From NCBI RefSeq assembly GCF_900103345.1, contig NZ_LT629702.1:62001-126000 (forward strand): a stretch of 64,000 nucleotides of DNA, given 5' to 3'. This document shows, piece by piece, positions 34,617-42,674 of this stretch. The notes beneath the pieces are model-generated. The model did not search any database and was not told the DNA's origin. It saw only the letters and a list, made by a program, of their open reading frames with translations. The position numbers and the translations under genes were made by a program. The stretch comes from Pseudomonas azotoformans (GTDB lineage: Bacteria > Pseudomonadota > Gammaproteobacteria > Pseudomonadales > Pseudomonadaceae). Positions within the stretch are counted from its first letter, which is position 1. The number at the start of each line of letters is the position of its first letter.

Positions 34617-35401
34617 ACAGGTTTGTCGTGGGGTACGCCCAGCAGCTCACAGACGGTGCCGCAGAGGTCGGTCTGTTTCGGCATGGCGTTGGGGTTCAGG
34701 CTGAAGGCATCGCCGAGGACAAACAACGGCACTTCGCGCTCTTCCGGCAACAGGCCGTTGTGGGAACGGTCGTTGTTCATGCCGTGGTCGGCAGTCACCA
34801 ACACTTGGTAGCCGGCATCAAGCCAGCCCTGCAGGTAATCGGCCAGGATGATGTCGGCCGAGCGTGCGCTGTTGCGGTATTGCGGGGTGTCGAGGCCGTG
34901 CTTGTGGCCGGCATCGTCGATGTTCATCGGATGCACCACCAGGAAGTTCGGCGCGTGCTTGAGGCGCAGGCTTTCGGCGTCGGCGAACAGGTGGGAGTCC
35001 GGGTAGTGGTCATTCCAGTAGAAATGCCCATGCTGGATCGCCAGCGCCGGGTCGTCGGTATGACGGTCGCGGGCGGCGAGAAAGGGCGTGCGGTTATACA
35101 ACTCGCTGACCCAGTGATAGGCCGCCGCTGCCGTGGTCAGGCCGGCGTCGGTGGCGTAATGGAAAATGCTGCGCTGGTTGGACAGGCGCGAGACGTTGTT
35201 GTGGACGATACCGCTCTGGATCGGTGGCACGCCGGTGAGGATGCATTCATACAGCGGGCGGGACAGGGCGGGCAGTTCACATTCCAGTTTGTACAGGGCT
35301 GCGCGTCCTGCGCCGACATAGGCCTGCAAGTGCCCCATGGCGTGCCTCGCAACCTCGAAGTTGAGGCCGTCGAGCACGACAAGGATGACATTGTGCTTCA
35401 T
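34595..35401 (-). CDS. Alkaline-phosphatase-superfamily hydrolase in ABC operon
   Basis: A 268-residue protein without a signal peptide. The core of the type I phosphodiesterase/nucleotide pyrophosphatase and phosphonoacetate hydrolase fold is visible. VLDGLN (about 9-14) carries the first metal Asp, CILTGVPPIQSGIVHN contains the nucleophile Thr, and DDAGHKHG and VTADHGMNNDRSHNG carry the remaining metal ligands. It should hydrolyse a phosphoester, phosphodiester or phosphonate in the cytoplasm. Placement between the binding protein and permease genes implies action on the imported substrate. The start follows the family N-terminus MKHNVILVVLDG. Confidence 0.88.
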   Translation of the reverse strand: MKHNVILVVLDGLNFEVARHAMGHLQAYVGAGRAALYKLECELPALSRPLYECILTGVPPIQSGIVHNNVSRLSNQRSIFHYATDAGLTTAAAAYHWVSELYNRTPFLAARDRHTDDPALAIQHGHFYWNDHYPDSHLFADAESLRLKHAPNFLVVHPMNIDDAGHKHGLDTPQYRNSARSADIILADYLQGWLDAGYQVLVTADHGMNNDRSHNGLLPEEREVPLFVLGDAFSLNPNAMPKQTDLCGTVCELLGVPHDKPVCRELLK

Positions 35402-35459
35402 GGGGGCTGGGGCTCCGCAACAGAGGGTTCGACTCGGTATCAACTTGGGGCTGGGTCAA

Positions 35460-35550
35460 CTGTGGGAGGGGGCTTGCCCCCGATAGCGGCGTGTCAGTTT
35501 GAATACCTGTCACTGATCCACCGCCATCGGGGGCAAGCCCCCTCCCACAG
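35460..35550. repeat. REPIN within the ABC operon
   Basis: Arms 35461-35484 and 35526-35549 are perfect complements; the spacer has TGTCAGT...TGTCACTGA. It lies between the binding-protein gene and the rest of the operon, the place where such structures protect the upstream message and raise its level over the downstream genes (as in malE-malF). Confidence 0.92.
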
Positions 35551-35586
35551 TGGATCTCCAGTGGAGTTCCAATGTGGATGACAGGC

Positions 35587-36663
35587 TTACTTCATCTCTA
35601 CGATGACTTGCTCGTTCCACAACTGAGGCAGCTTCTTGGACGTGGCTTCCCAGGCATCGGCATCCTTGATCGGCTGCGGGTTGGCCTTGGTGTACTGCTC
35701 GCCCGGGATCAGGTTCTTGGCGATGTCGGCCGGCAGTTTCAGGTCGGTTTCAGCGCGGATCGGACGCGCATTGCCCTTCGCCAGGTTGAGTTGGCCGGCG
35801 TCGCTGAAGATGTATTCGCGGGTCAGCTTGGCGGCGTTCGGATGCTTGGCGTATTTGTTGATGATGGTGGTGTAGCCGGATTTCACCGAGCCGTCCGATG
35901 GGATCAGCACCACGTAGTCATCCGGGTTGGCCATCTTGGCCTTGTAGCTCAGGCCGTTGAAGTCCCAGACCACACCCACTTCGACTTCGCCTTTTTCCAT
36001 GGTGGCGATGGTCGGGTTGGACAGCGAGAGACGGCCTTGCTGGGCGATCTTGGTGAAGAATTGCAGGCCAGGGGCGATGTTCTTTTCGTCACCTTTATTG
36101 GCAATGGCTGCCGCCAGCACGCCGTTGGCCGCTTGCGCCGCAGTGCTTACGTCACCGATGGAAACCTTGTATTTGCCTTTCTGCAGGTCAGCCCAACTGG
36201 TAGGCACTTCAGAACCGTGCAGCAGTTTCTTGTTGACGATAAACGCGATGGTGCCGGTGTAGGCCAGGGCCCAGTGACCGTCTTTGTCCTTGGCCCAATC
36301 CGGGACCTGGGCCCAGGTGGACGGTTTGTACGGTTGGGTGACGTCCTGCTTCACCGCAATCGGACCAAACGCCGCGCCCACGTCGCCTATATCGGCACTG
36401 GCGTTGTCTTTTTCAGCCTTGAACTTGGCGATTTCCTGGGCCGAGCTCATGTCGGTGTCAATGTGCTTGAGGCCGTAGGTCTTGGCCAGGTCTTCCCAGG
36501 TGCCTTTCCAGTTGGCCCAGTCATCGGGCATGCCGACGCTGTTGACAGCGCCTTCTGCCTTGGCGGCAGCTTCCAGGGTTTTTAGATCGGTATCAGCGGC
36601 CATGGCGGCGGTGCACATGGCAATGGTCGAGCCTAACAGTGATGCCAGGAAAAGCTGTTTCAT
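35587..36663 (-). CDS. ABC importer periplasmic binding protein
   Basis: A 358-residue protein with a signal peptide (about 1-22, cut after AMA). It belongs to the extracellular solute-binding group related to Fe3+, polyamine and 2-aminoethylphosphonate binding proteins (GDVGAAFGPIAVKQ; WALAYTGTIAFIVNKKLL; VGVVWDFNGLSYKAKM). The ligand is unknown. The neighbouring phosphohydrolases favour a phosphorylated or phosphonate solute. It is the first gene of the operon, with an operator-like TGGTCTAGGTCA 52 bases upstream. Confidence 0.9.
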   Translation of the reverse strand: MKQLFLASLLGSTIAMCTAAMAADTDLKTLEAAAKAEGAVNSVGMPDDWANWKGTWEDLAKTYGLKHIDTDMSSAQEIAKFKAEKDNASADIGDVGAAFGPIAVKQDVTQPYKPSTWAQVPDWAKDKDGHWALAYTGTIAFIVNKKLLHGSEVPTSWADLQKGKYKVSIGDVSTAAQAANGVLAAAIANKGDEKNIAPGLQFFTKIAQQGRLSLSNPTIATMEKGEVEVGVVWDFNGLSYKAKMANPDDYVVLIPSDGSVKSGYTTIINKYAKHPNAAKLTREYIFSDAGQLNLAKGNARPIRAETDLKLPADIAKNLIPGEQYTKANPQPIKDADAWEATSKKLPQLWNEQVIVEMK

Positions 36664-36714
36664 CCGAAGCTCCTTTGGGCGTTTTCAACGCGGCGGTTGT
36701 TTCTGCGGTGTTGT

Positions 36715-36726
36715 TGGTCTAGGTCA
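36715..36726. promoter_or_regulatory. Candidate GntR/HutC-type operator, ABC operon side
   Basis: TGGTCTAGGTCA matches 10 of 12 positions of TGGTCTAGACCA, the site of NagR/DasR/PhnF-type GntR regulators. It lies in the leader or promoter of the ABC operon. Confidence 0.65.
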
Positions 36727-36896
36727 GAGCAATACCTGAGCCAATCTAGGCTCGATGGATGACAGTTTCATGTCGATGTCGTTTTTAAATCGTTAATGTC
36801 GCTCGTCGCAGAGTGAGCGTAGACCATGCTCAAGCGCCCGTAGGGACTGGACTTGGCCGATGTATTGCAGGGTGTGCTGCGACGGATGCACACGGA

Positions 36897-36918
36897 CTGT
36901 CATCTGTCGGTCATCTGT
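36897..36918 (+). promoter_or_regulatory. Pho-box-like direct repeat
   Basis: CTGTCAT-CTGT-CGGTCAT-CTGT: two 7-base half-sites 11 bases apart, the PhoB arrangement (CTGTCAT, 4 bases, CTGTCAT), with one mismatch in the second half-site. It is 93 bases upstream of the GntR gene. The whole 347-base gap (36664-37010) carries only this and the two GntR-type sites. Confidence 0.5.
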
Positions 36919-36984
36919 AATACCTAGGCTGGCACGCAACCGTGCAAGCCCATTTACGCAGCGGTTTGTGCACCTTGTCGGTGC

Positions 36985-36996
36985 TGGTCTAGTCCA
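36985..36996. promoter_or_regulatory. Candidate GntR/HutC-type operator, regulator side
   Basis: TGGTCTAGTCCA matches 11 of 12 positions of TGGTCTAGACCA and lies 14 bases before the regulator ATG, suited to autorepression. Confidence 0.68.
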
Positions 36997-37010
36997 GATA
37001 GGTAACGTTG

Positions 37011-37736
37011 ATGCGTGATGAGGCAATCAAGGCGGTGACATCCATCGGCCTGGCGCTGCAAGAGCAGATCGACCACGGCCTGTTGCCGCCTGCCAGCAAA
37101 CTGCCCGCCGAGCGCAAGCTCAGCGAGTTGTTTGGTACCACCCGGATTACGGTGCGGGAAGCCTTGTTACAACTGGAAGCCCAGGGGCAGATTTATCGCG
37201 AGGAACGGCGCGGCTGGTTTGTCTCGCCGCCACGGCTGGCCTACAACCTGATGCAGCGCAGTCACTTCCACGCGATGGTCAGCGACCAGGGGCGGGTGGC
37301 TTCCACCGAGGTCATTTCCGCGCGGCTGCAACCGGCGTCGGCGGCGGTGTGTGCGTGGTTGCAGTTGCCGGCACTGTCGAGCGTGATCCAGATCTGCCGT
37401 GGCCGGCGCATCGATGGGCGCCTGGTGTTGTATGTGGAGCACTACCTGAACCCGCAGTATTTTCCGGGGATCCTGGGGTGTGATCTGAATCAGTCGATGA
37501 CCGAGTTGTATGCGCGCAAGTACGACCTGCATTATGGGCGGGTGCGTTTCGAGATCGTGCCGACGTCACTGCCGGTGGAGGCCGCCGCTGCGTTGCGCGT
37601 GTCGGTGGGCAGCCCGGGCTTGCGTATCGCCCGGGTCAACTATGACCAGCACCAGCGGTTGATCGACTGCGACCTGGAATTCTGGCGGCATGATGCGATT
37701 CATGTTGGTGTGGATGTTATGGGGTCAGCGCCTTGA
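37011..37736 (+). CDS. GntR family regulator with UTRA domain (HutC/PhnF subfamily)
   Basis: A 241-residue repressor or activator. The winged helix at about 15-75 includes LPAERKLSELFGTTRITVREALLQLEAQGQIYREERRGWFVS. The UTRA effector domain at about 90-235 includes VIQICRGRRIDGRLVLYVEHYLNPQYFPGIL and DCDLEFWRHDAIHV. It is divergent from the ABC operon, with cognate-looking sites in front of both. Its 3' end overlaps the convergent fpvF gene by 20 bases. Confidence 0.92.
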   Translation: MRDEAIKAVTSIGLALQEQIDHGLLPPASKLPAERKLSELFGTTRITVREALLQLEAQGQIYREERRGWFVSPPRLAYNLMQRSHFHAMVSDQGRVASTEVISARLQPASAAVCAWLQLPALSSVIQICRGRRIDGRLVLYVEHYLNPQYFPGILGCDLNQSMTELYARKYDLHYGRVRFEIVPTSLPVEAAAALRVSVGSPGLRIARVNYDQHQRLIDCDLEFWRHDAIHVGVDVMGSAP

Positions 37737-38676
37737 TCACCTGGTCCACATTGGTTTCCAGCTCCGCCACCGGTTCCGCACCGTCCACATTCAGCACCAG
37801 CAGCTTGGCGCCCCCTGATGTCACCGCCGCCGTCACCGCCTCACTCGGCTGGCGATGATGCAGCACCACCGCCACATCGTTGTGCTTCAATGCGGCCGTG
37901 AGCTTCTGTAACGCCTCGGGTGTCCAGTCGGCATCCGGCCGTGCGTCGGTGGTGAGCACTTCCAGGTTCAGGCTGCTGACCAGATAAGCAAAGTGATCAC
38001 TCAGGCTGACCACGCTCAGGTTGTCCGCCTTGGCCAGACGCGCTTCGCTGTCGGCGGTGAGTTTGAGCAGGCGCTGCTTGAGGGCGGCAAGGTTGGCGTC
38101 GATTTTCGGCTTGGCATCCGGGGCCAGGCGGCCCAGGTCGGCGGCCAGTACATCGGCCATGCGCCCCATATTGTTGCTCGACTGCCACGGCTGGCTGTTC
38201 AGACCGTCTGCAACGCCCGGCTGTACGGCGATGCCGGGCAAGCCACCATCTACCGGGCGGGCGGCGTCGACTTCGACGATGCGGATATTGCTGCGCCGCG
38301 CCACCGGGTACAGCGGGTCATCGGCCCACAGTGAGCGCAGGCCGATGGCGGCGTCGGCGTCCAGCGCCAACTTGCTCAGGGCTGGCGCGCCACGCCCGGT
38401 GAAGTAGGACACCTGGCGTGAACCCGGCAAGTTGGCCGGCGCTGCGCGCTCAAGCTGTACGTTGGTGCCTTTGAGCAGCACCTCGGCCAGGCCGTAGGTA
38501 ATCGGCAGCGAAGCGAGGATCTTCACCTGTTTTACCGAAGTGGCCTTGCTCAGTGCGGCGTGGCCCAATCCCTGATGGATCTTGAGAGGCTTGGGCTCTA
38601 ACCCGTCGACCGCCAGGGCCGAAGTGCTGATGAAACATATGATGGCCAGAGCCAATGGACGAAGTACAGGACGCAT
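37717..38676 (-). CDS. fpvF: Periplasmic iron-binding protein FpvF
   Basis: A 319-residue ZnuA-like (cluster A) binding protein with a signal peptide (MRPVLRPLALAIICFISTSALA). It is the second binding protein of the operon and the last gene. In P. aeruginosa FpvC and FpvF form a complex that takes up Fe2+ released from pyoverdine. Assignment rests mainly on the eight-gene order identical to PA2403-PA2410 as I recall it. The start is placed at the signal peptide, overlapping the fpvE stop by one base. Confidence 0.85.
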   Translation of the reverse strand: MRPVLRPLALAIICFISTSALAVDGLEPKPLKIHQGLGHAALSKATSVKQVKILASLPITYGLAEVLLKGTNVQLERAAPANLPGSRQVSYFTGRGAPALSKLALDADAAIGLRSLWADDPLYPVARRSNIRIVEVDAARPVDGGLPGIAVQPGVADGLNSQPWQSSNNMGRMADVLAADLGRLAPDAKPKIDANLAALKQRLLKLTADSEARLAKADNLSVVSLSDHFAYLVSSLNLEVLTTDARPDADWTPEALQKLTAALKHNDVAVVLHHRQPSEAVTAAVTSGGAKLLVLNVDGAEPVAELETNVDQVIKALTP

Positions 38677-39575
38677 TATCCAAGATTCCCTTTGAGGCTG
38701 GGCACCGTGCCGCGCGCGATGGCGGCCAGGGCGAAGGCGATACCGGCGACCAGGATGATGGCGGCACCGGACGGCACGGGCAGGTCGAAAATGATCGGCA
38801 GCAGGATCCCGCACAGGGTGCTGACCGTGGCAATGGCGACCGAGACCCAGAAGAAGCCCTTGAGCGATTGGCTCAACAGGCGTGCCGCAGCCGCCGGAAT
38901 CACCAGCAGTGCACCCACCAGGATTGCGCCGATGACCTTGACCGCCGCAACGGTGATCAGCGTCACCAGGATCACGAACAGGTAGTCCAGGGTTTTCACG
39001 GCGACGCCGCGTACCGCCGCCAGTTGCGGATTGAAACTGGCCAGCATGATGCGGTTGTACAGCGGCAGCGCCAGGGCCATCACCAGCGAACCGACAATCG
39101 CCAGCACCAGCAGGTCGTTGCCGTTGACCGTCAATACCGAGCCAAACAGCACGTTCTCGAGGATGTGCACGTTGATCTTGCCCGCCAGGATCAGCAACAG
39201 GCTCGCCCCCAATGCCAGTGACACTGACAGGAACACCCCGATCAAGGTATCCGGCGCCAGGCCCGTACGGTTGCGCAGGTAGTTGAGCAGGATGCCGAAC
39301 AGCAGACAGTAGCCGAACAGCGCGCCATATGGCCCAGTGTAGGGTTCACCGAGCAGAATCCCGACCGCCACGCCGGTCAACGCAGCGTGGCCAACGGCTT
39401 CGGAGAAAAACGCGAAGCGCTTGACCACCACCAGCGTGCCCAGGCCGCCCAGCACCGGGCCGATCAGCAAGCCTGCAAGTAGGGCGTTGACCACAAAACC
39501 GTAGGCCAGCGCCTCCGGCAGATAGCCGGAAGAGGCCCAGCCCTGGACCATCAAGCGAAAAGCTTCATAACTCAT
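38676..39575 (-). CDS. fpvE: Iron ABC transporter permease FpvE
   Basis: A 299-residue inner-membrane protein of the ABC-3 (ZnuB/MntB) family with about eight to nine helices. Typical segments are GPVLGGLGTLVVVKRFAFFSEAVGHAALTGVAVG (about 39-72) and GALLVIPAAAARLLSQSLKG. It imports Fe2+ delivered by FpvC/FpvF. It overlaps fpvD by 4 bases. Confidence 0.88.
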   Translation of the reverse strand: MSYEAFRLMVQGWASSGYLPEALAYGFVVNALLAGLLIGPVLGGLGTLVVVKRFAFFSEAVGHAALTGVAVGILLGEPYTGPYGALFGYCLLFGILLNYLRNRTGLAPDTLIGVFLSVSLALGASLLLILAGKINVHILENVLFGSVLTVNGNDLLVLAIVGSLVMALALPLYNRIMLASFNPQLAAVRGVAVKTLDYLFVILVTLITVAAVKVIGAILVGALLVIPAAAARLLSQSLKGFFWVSVAIATVSTLCGILLPIIFDLPVPSGAAIILVAGIAFALAAIARGTVPSLKGNLG

Positions 39576-40318
39576 TGCGCCGGGCTCCGAGGATGGGTGG
39601 AGAACAGGGTCAGCAGACGATCCGGGGTCAGCGCCTCCTTGGGCGTGGCGTCGAACAGCACGCGGCGGTTCAGGCCGGTGACGCGGTCGGCCAGGCGGCC
39701 CACGGCCTCCAGGTCATGCTCGATCCACAGCACGGTGATCCCGGCCAGGCGCCAGTCATTGAGCAGGCGCTCGAACACCTGGATACCGGCTTCGTCTAAG
39801 GCCGACATCGGCTCATCCAGCACCAGCAGGTGCGGCGCCGGGATCAGCCCCTGGGCCAGCAGCACACGCTGGCGTTCACCACCGGACAGGGCGCCCATGC
39901 GTCGCTTGCGTTTGTCCTGCATGCCGACGCGTTCCAGCGCGTCGCCAATCGCACCGGCGTAATGCTTGGACAGGCCCAGGAACGCTGGGCGCCGCTGACA
40001 CATGGCGGCCATGAAATCATCCACGGTCATCGGCAAGCCCCGGTCGAACTCCAGGGCCTGGGGCACATACCCGATGGTGCCGGGCGCGGCCGGCCAATGC
40101 AGGCTCAGCCGACCCTGATGGGGCGTTTGCCCGAGCAGGGTCTTGATCAGCGAGCTTTTGCCGCCGCCGTTGGGGCCGACCAGCGCATGGATGCTGCCCG
40201 GCTGTACCTGGAAACTCACGGTGTCGAGGATCACGGTGCGACCCAGGGTCAGCGATACCTTGTCGAACTCGAGCGTCGGGCCGACGCTGAGCGCCTTCAG
40301 CTGTTGCGCCGCCGTCAT
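39572..40318 (-). CDS. fpvD: Iron ABC transporter ATPase FpvD
   Basis: A 248-residue ATPase with Walker A GPNGGGKSS (about 48-56), signature LSGGERQRVLLAQ and Walker B LLVLDEPMSALDE. It is of the ZnuC/MntA class and powers FpvE. It overlaps fpvC and fpvE by 4 bases at each end. Confidence 0.9.
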   Translation of the reverse strand: MTAAQQLKALSVGPTLEFDKVSLTLGRTVILDTVSFQVQPGSIHALVGPNGGGKSSLIKTLLGQTPHQGRLSLHWPAAPGTIGYVPQALEFDRGLPMTVDDFMAAMCQRRPAFLGLSKHYAGAIGDALERVGMQDKRKRRMGALSGGERQRVLLAQGLIPAPHLLVLDEPMSALDEAGIQVFERLLNDWRLAGITVLWIEHDLEAVGRLADRVTGLNRRVLFDATPKEALTPDRLLTLFSTHPRSPAQ

Positions 40319-41235
40319 GCCCCGGACTCCTGAATCGCCCGGACCACCGTATTGAGGTTGCCGGTCATTTCCACTTCGTACTTCTCGGCGCTGTATTCGC
40401 CGTAGGAAATATGCGACAGCGGGTACAGCTTGACCCCGGACTCACGCTGAATGGTGTCGACGTAGGTGGACGGGAAGTCCATCTCCGAGAAGATCACTTT
40501 CACGTCCAGGGCGCGCAGTTCATCGATGGTCTTCTTCAACTGGCTGGGGCTGGGCTCGATGCCGTGGGCCGGTTCGACCACGGCGGTGACTTCCAGGCCG
40601 AACTCGCGCAACAGGTAGTCGTAGGCCGCGTGCACGGTGGCCACGCGCAGGTCCGGGTTGGGTGCGCTGGTCAATTTGGACAGGGCATCGGCGCGCATCT
40701 GGCGCAGGCGCTTGCCGTAGGCGCGAGCATTCTGGGTGTAGGTCTTGGCGTTGTCCGGGTCGAGCTTGCCCAGTTCGCGGGCGATGTTGTTGACCTGGGC
40801 AATCGATGCGCTGATCGACAGGAAGGTATGCGGGTTGACCACCTTGCCCGCGCCGCGTGCGGCGTTGCCGGTGGCGGCCAGCAACGGCACATTGGCGTTG
40901 GCTTCGATCACCGGGATGTCCGGACGCTCGCTGGTGGCGATCATGCGGTCAGCGAAATCGTCATGGCCAACGCCGTTGAGCACGATCACGTCCAGGGTGC
41001 CGATGCGCTTGATGTCTTCGGCGCGTGGCTCGTAGGCATGGGGGTTGAAGCCGGCCGGAATCAGCGGCACCACCTCGGCCTTGTCGCCGACGATATTGGC
41101 CACGTAGCTGTAATAAGGGTGCAGGGTGATGCCGATTCGCAGGCGTTTGGCGGCTTCGGCATTGGCCAGAGGGGCGAGCATCAGGCTGAACAGGCCAACC
41201 AGCAACAGGCGCAACAGGGGCGATGAAATAGACAT
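40315..41235 (-). CDS. fpvC: Periplasmic iron-binding protein FpvC
   Basis: A 306-residue cluster A-I metal-binding protein with a signal peptide (MSISSPLLRLLLVGLFSLM..., cut near ANA). Likely metal ligands are H in GFNPHAYEPRAEDI, H in VVNPHTFLS, H in VATVHAAYDYLL and E/D in FSEMDFPS. In P. aeruginosa FpvC chelates ferrous iron from reduced pyoverdine. The start at 41235 is chosen for the signal peptide. Confidence 0.88.
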   Translation of the reverse strand: MSISSPLLRLLLVGLFSLMLAPLANAEAAKRLRIGITLHPYYSYVANIVGDKAEVVPLIPAGFNPHAYEPRAEDIKRIGTLDVIVLNGVGHDDFADRMIATSERPDIPVIEANANVPLLAATGNAARGAGKVVNPHTFLSISASIAQVNNIARELGKLDPDNAKTYTQNARAYGKRLRQMRADALSKLTSAPNPDLRVATVHAAYDYLLREFGLEVTAVVEPAHGIEPSPSQLKKTIDELRALDVKVIFSEMDFPSTYVDTIQRESGVKLYPLSHISYGEYSAEKYEVEMTGNLNTVVRAIQESGA

Positions 41236-41254
41236 GGGCAATCGGTCTTCTCGT

Positions 41255-41815
41255 TCAGTGACGGTGCTGGCGGGTGACGCCAGCATCGAATTGCGCGACC
41301 ACCTGCTGCCAGCCGGCTGCGATCAGCGCCTGGTCAGAGAGGTCGGAGGGAGCGGCGAGGTGGGCCTGGCGATTGAGCCAGATGTCCGGCTCGGCACCGT
41401 GCACGCGCATCAGCAGTGAACCGCTGGTGGCCGGCACCTGGCTCACGCCCAGGTAGGCAGAGGGTTCCAGTAACTGCCAGCGGTGATCGCCACGGCTGAC
41501 CGAACTGGCATCCTGGGCAAACGGCGCGAAGCCTTCTTCGGCCAGTTGCGCCGGGCTGGGCAGCGCGCTTTGCTCCTGCTGCAACAGTTGGATCTCATCC
41601 AGGGTCACCCGCAGGTCGGCATAAATGCCTTGCTCGGCGGCGCTCAGGTCACGGCGTGCGTCCAATTGGTGGCTCGGTATTGCCGCCATCTCCTGGGATT
41701 CACCGTGCAGCGCGACCACCGAGCCGGCCACCGCGAGGATGATCAGGCACAACAGCAGCACGTAGAGGGTTTCGTGACCGGCACCGGCGGGGCGTACAAC
41801 CTGTGTGGTACTCAT
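41255..41815 (-). CDS. fpvK: FpvK-like inner-membrane protein (DUF6162)
   Basis: A 186-residue protein with one N-terminal transmembrane helix (about 17-37: LYVLLLCLIILAVAGSVVAL), a periplasmic domain and a His-rich C-terminus (RQHRH). It sits between fpvJ and fpvC with a 4-base overlap to fpvJ. Its molecular role in pyoverdine iron release is unsettled. Confidence 0.82.
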   Translation of the reverse strand: MSTTQVVRPAGAGHETLYVLLLCLIILAVAGSVVALHGESQEMAAIPSHQLDARRDLSAAEQGIYADLRVTLDEIQLLQQEQSALPSPAQLAEEGFAPFAQDASSVSRGDHRWQLLEPSAYLGVSQVPATSGSLLMRVHGAEPDIWLNRQAHLAAPSDLSDQALIAAGWQQVVAQFDAGVTRQHRH

Positions 41816-42141
41816 TGCGGCTGGATATCCGCTTGGTCGATTTCCACCACATGGCCGGGGCCAGCGTCGAACAGTACGTAGAACTCGGCGGACGGCTTCT
41901 TGAAGGTCAGGGTCGAATCCTGGCCGAGTTTGCCGGGCACCAGGATGGTTTCGTCGTAACCGATCACGTCCAGGGTCACGCCGGGTGCACCACTGCCGTC
42001 GGAGAAGCCGCCTTTGCACTGGATCTGCTCGCCGGGGATTTCCTTGCACTCGCACATCGGGTTGTGGGCGAGGGCGACGGTGCTGAAACCGGCACCCATC
42101 AACAGCACGCCGCAGGCGCGGGTCAATCGCATCAAAGTCAT
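41812..42141 (-). CDS. fpvJ: FpvJ-like periplasmic protein
   Basis: A 109-residue protein with a signal peptide (cut after ALA, about 25). A Cys/His cluster, HNPMCECKEIPGEQIQCKGG, lies next to the mature N-terminus, followed by a small beta-sandwich-like domain (LVPGKLGQDSTLTFKKPSAEFYVLFDAGPGH). It resembles accessory proteins of metal importers. It is coupled by 4-base overlaps to fpvH and fpvK. Confidence 0.82.
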   Translation of the reverse strand: MTLMRLTRACGVLLMGAGFSTVALAHNPMCECKEIPGEQIQCKGGFSDGSGAPGVTLDVIGYDETILVPGKLGQDSTLTFKKPSAEFYVLFDAGPGHVVEIDQADIQPQ

Positions 42142-42674
42142 GGTTTAACTCCTTGCTTGTTCAGCCAGGCAATCGTGGCAGGCGAGGCCTGGCTCAACGG
42201 GATGGAACCCTGGTGCATGCTGCCGTCCCAGCCTTCCATGGTCACCCACAGTTCGGCGTCGACGGGCGTGCGTTCCGGAATCGGCAGGCCGGCGCCCATG
42301 CGGTACGGCGTGCCGAAGAAGATCACCCCGGCAGCCCGCAGGCTGCGCGGCTTGCCGATGCGCAGGTAGGTGGCCTTGACCTGGTCGGCACAGCTGTCGC
42401 ACAGGGCGGCGTTGAAGAACTTCATCGGGCCGGCCGGGTCGCGGCGCGGGCCTTCATTGCGAAACTCGGCAAGCTTCAGGCTCCAGGGGCCGACCTGTAC
42501 GTCGCCGGCCACCCGTTCACCGATGCCGGTGTCGCCGCGAAACAGCGCTGCGTCGGCGAAGTACTTGGGCATGAAGCCCAGTGGCACCAGTAACAGCAGC
42601 ACGTTGATATGGAAACGCCATTTCAGCCAGAACGCCCGCAGAGGCGATGGCTTTGCCGCAGCGACCTTGCTCAT
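42138..42674 (-). CDS. fpvH: FpvH-like inner-membrane protein
   Basis: A 178-residue protein with one N-terminal helix (about 20-38: FHINVLLLLVPLGFMPKYF) and a periplasmic domain containing a CDSC pair (about 91-94) that could handle metal or electrons. In P. aeruginosa FpvH is needed with FpvG for iron release from pyoverdine. Automatic annotation as thiamine-pyrophosphate binding would be unsupported. Confidence 0.83.
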   Translation of the reverse strand: MSKVAAAKPSPLRAFWLKWRFHINVLLLLVPLGFMPKYFADAALFRGDTGIGERVAGDVQVGPWSLKLAEFRNEGPRRDPAGPMKFFNAALCDSCADQVKATYLRIGKPRSLRAAGVIFFGTPYRMGAGLPIPERTPVDAELWVTMEGWDGSMHQGSIPLSQASPATIAWLNKQGVKP

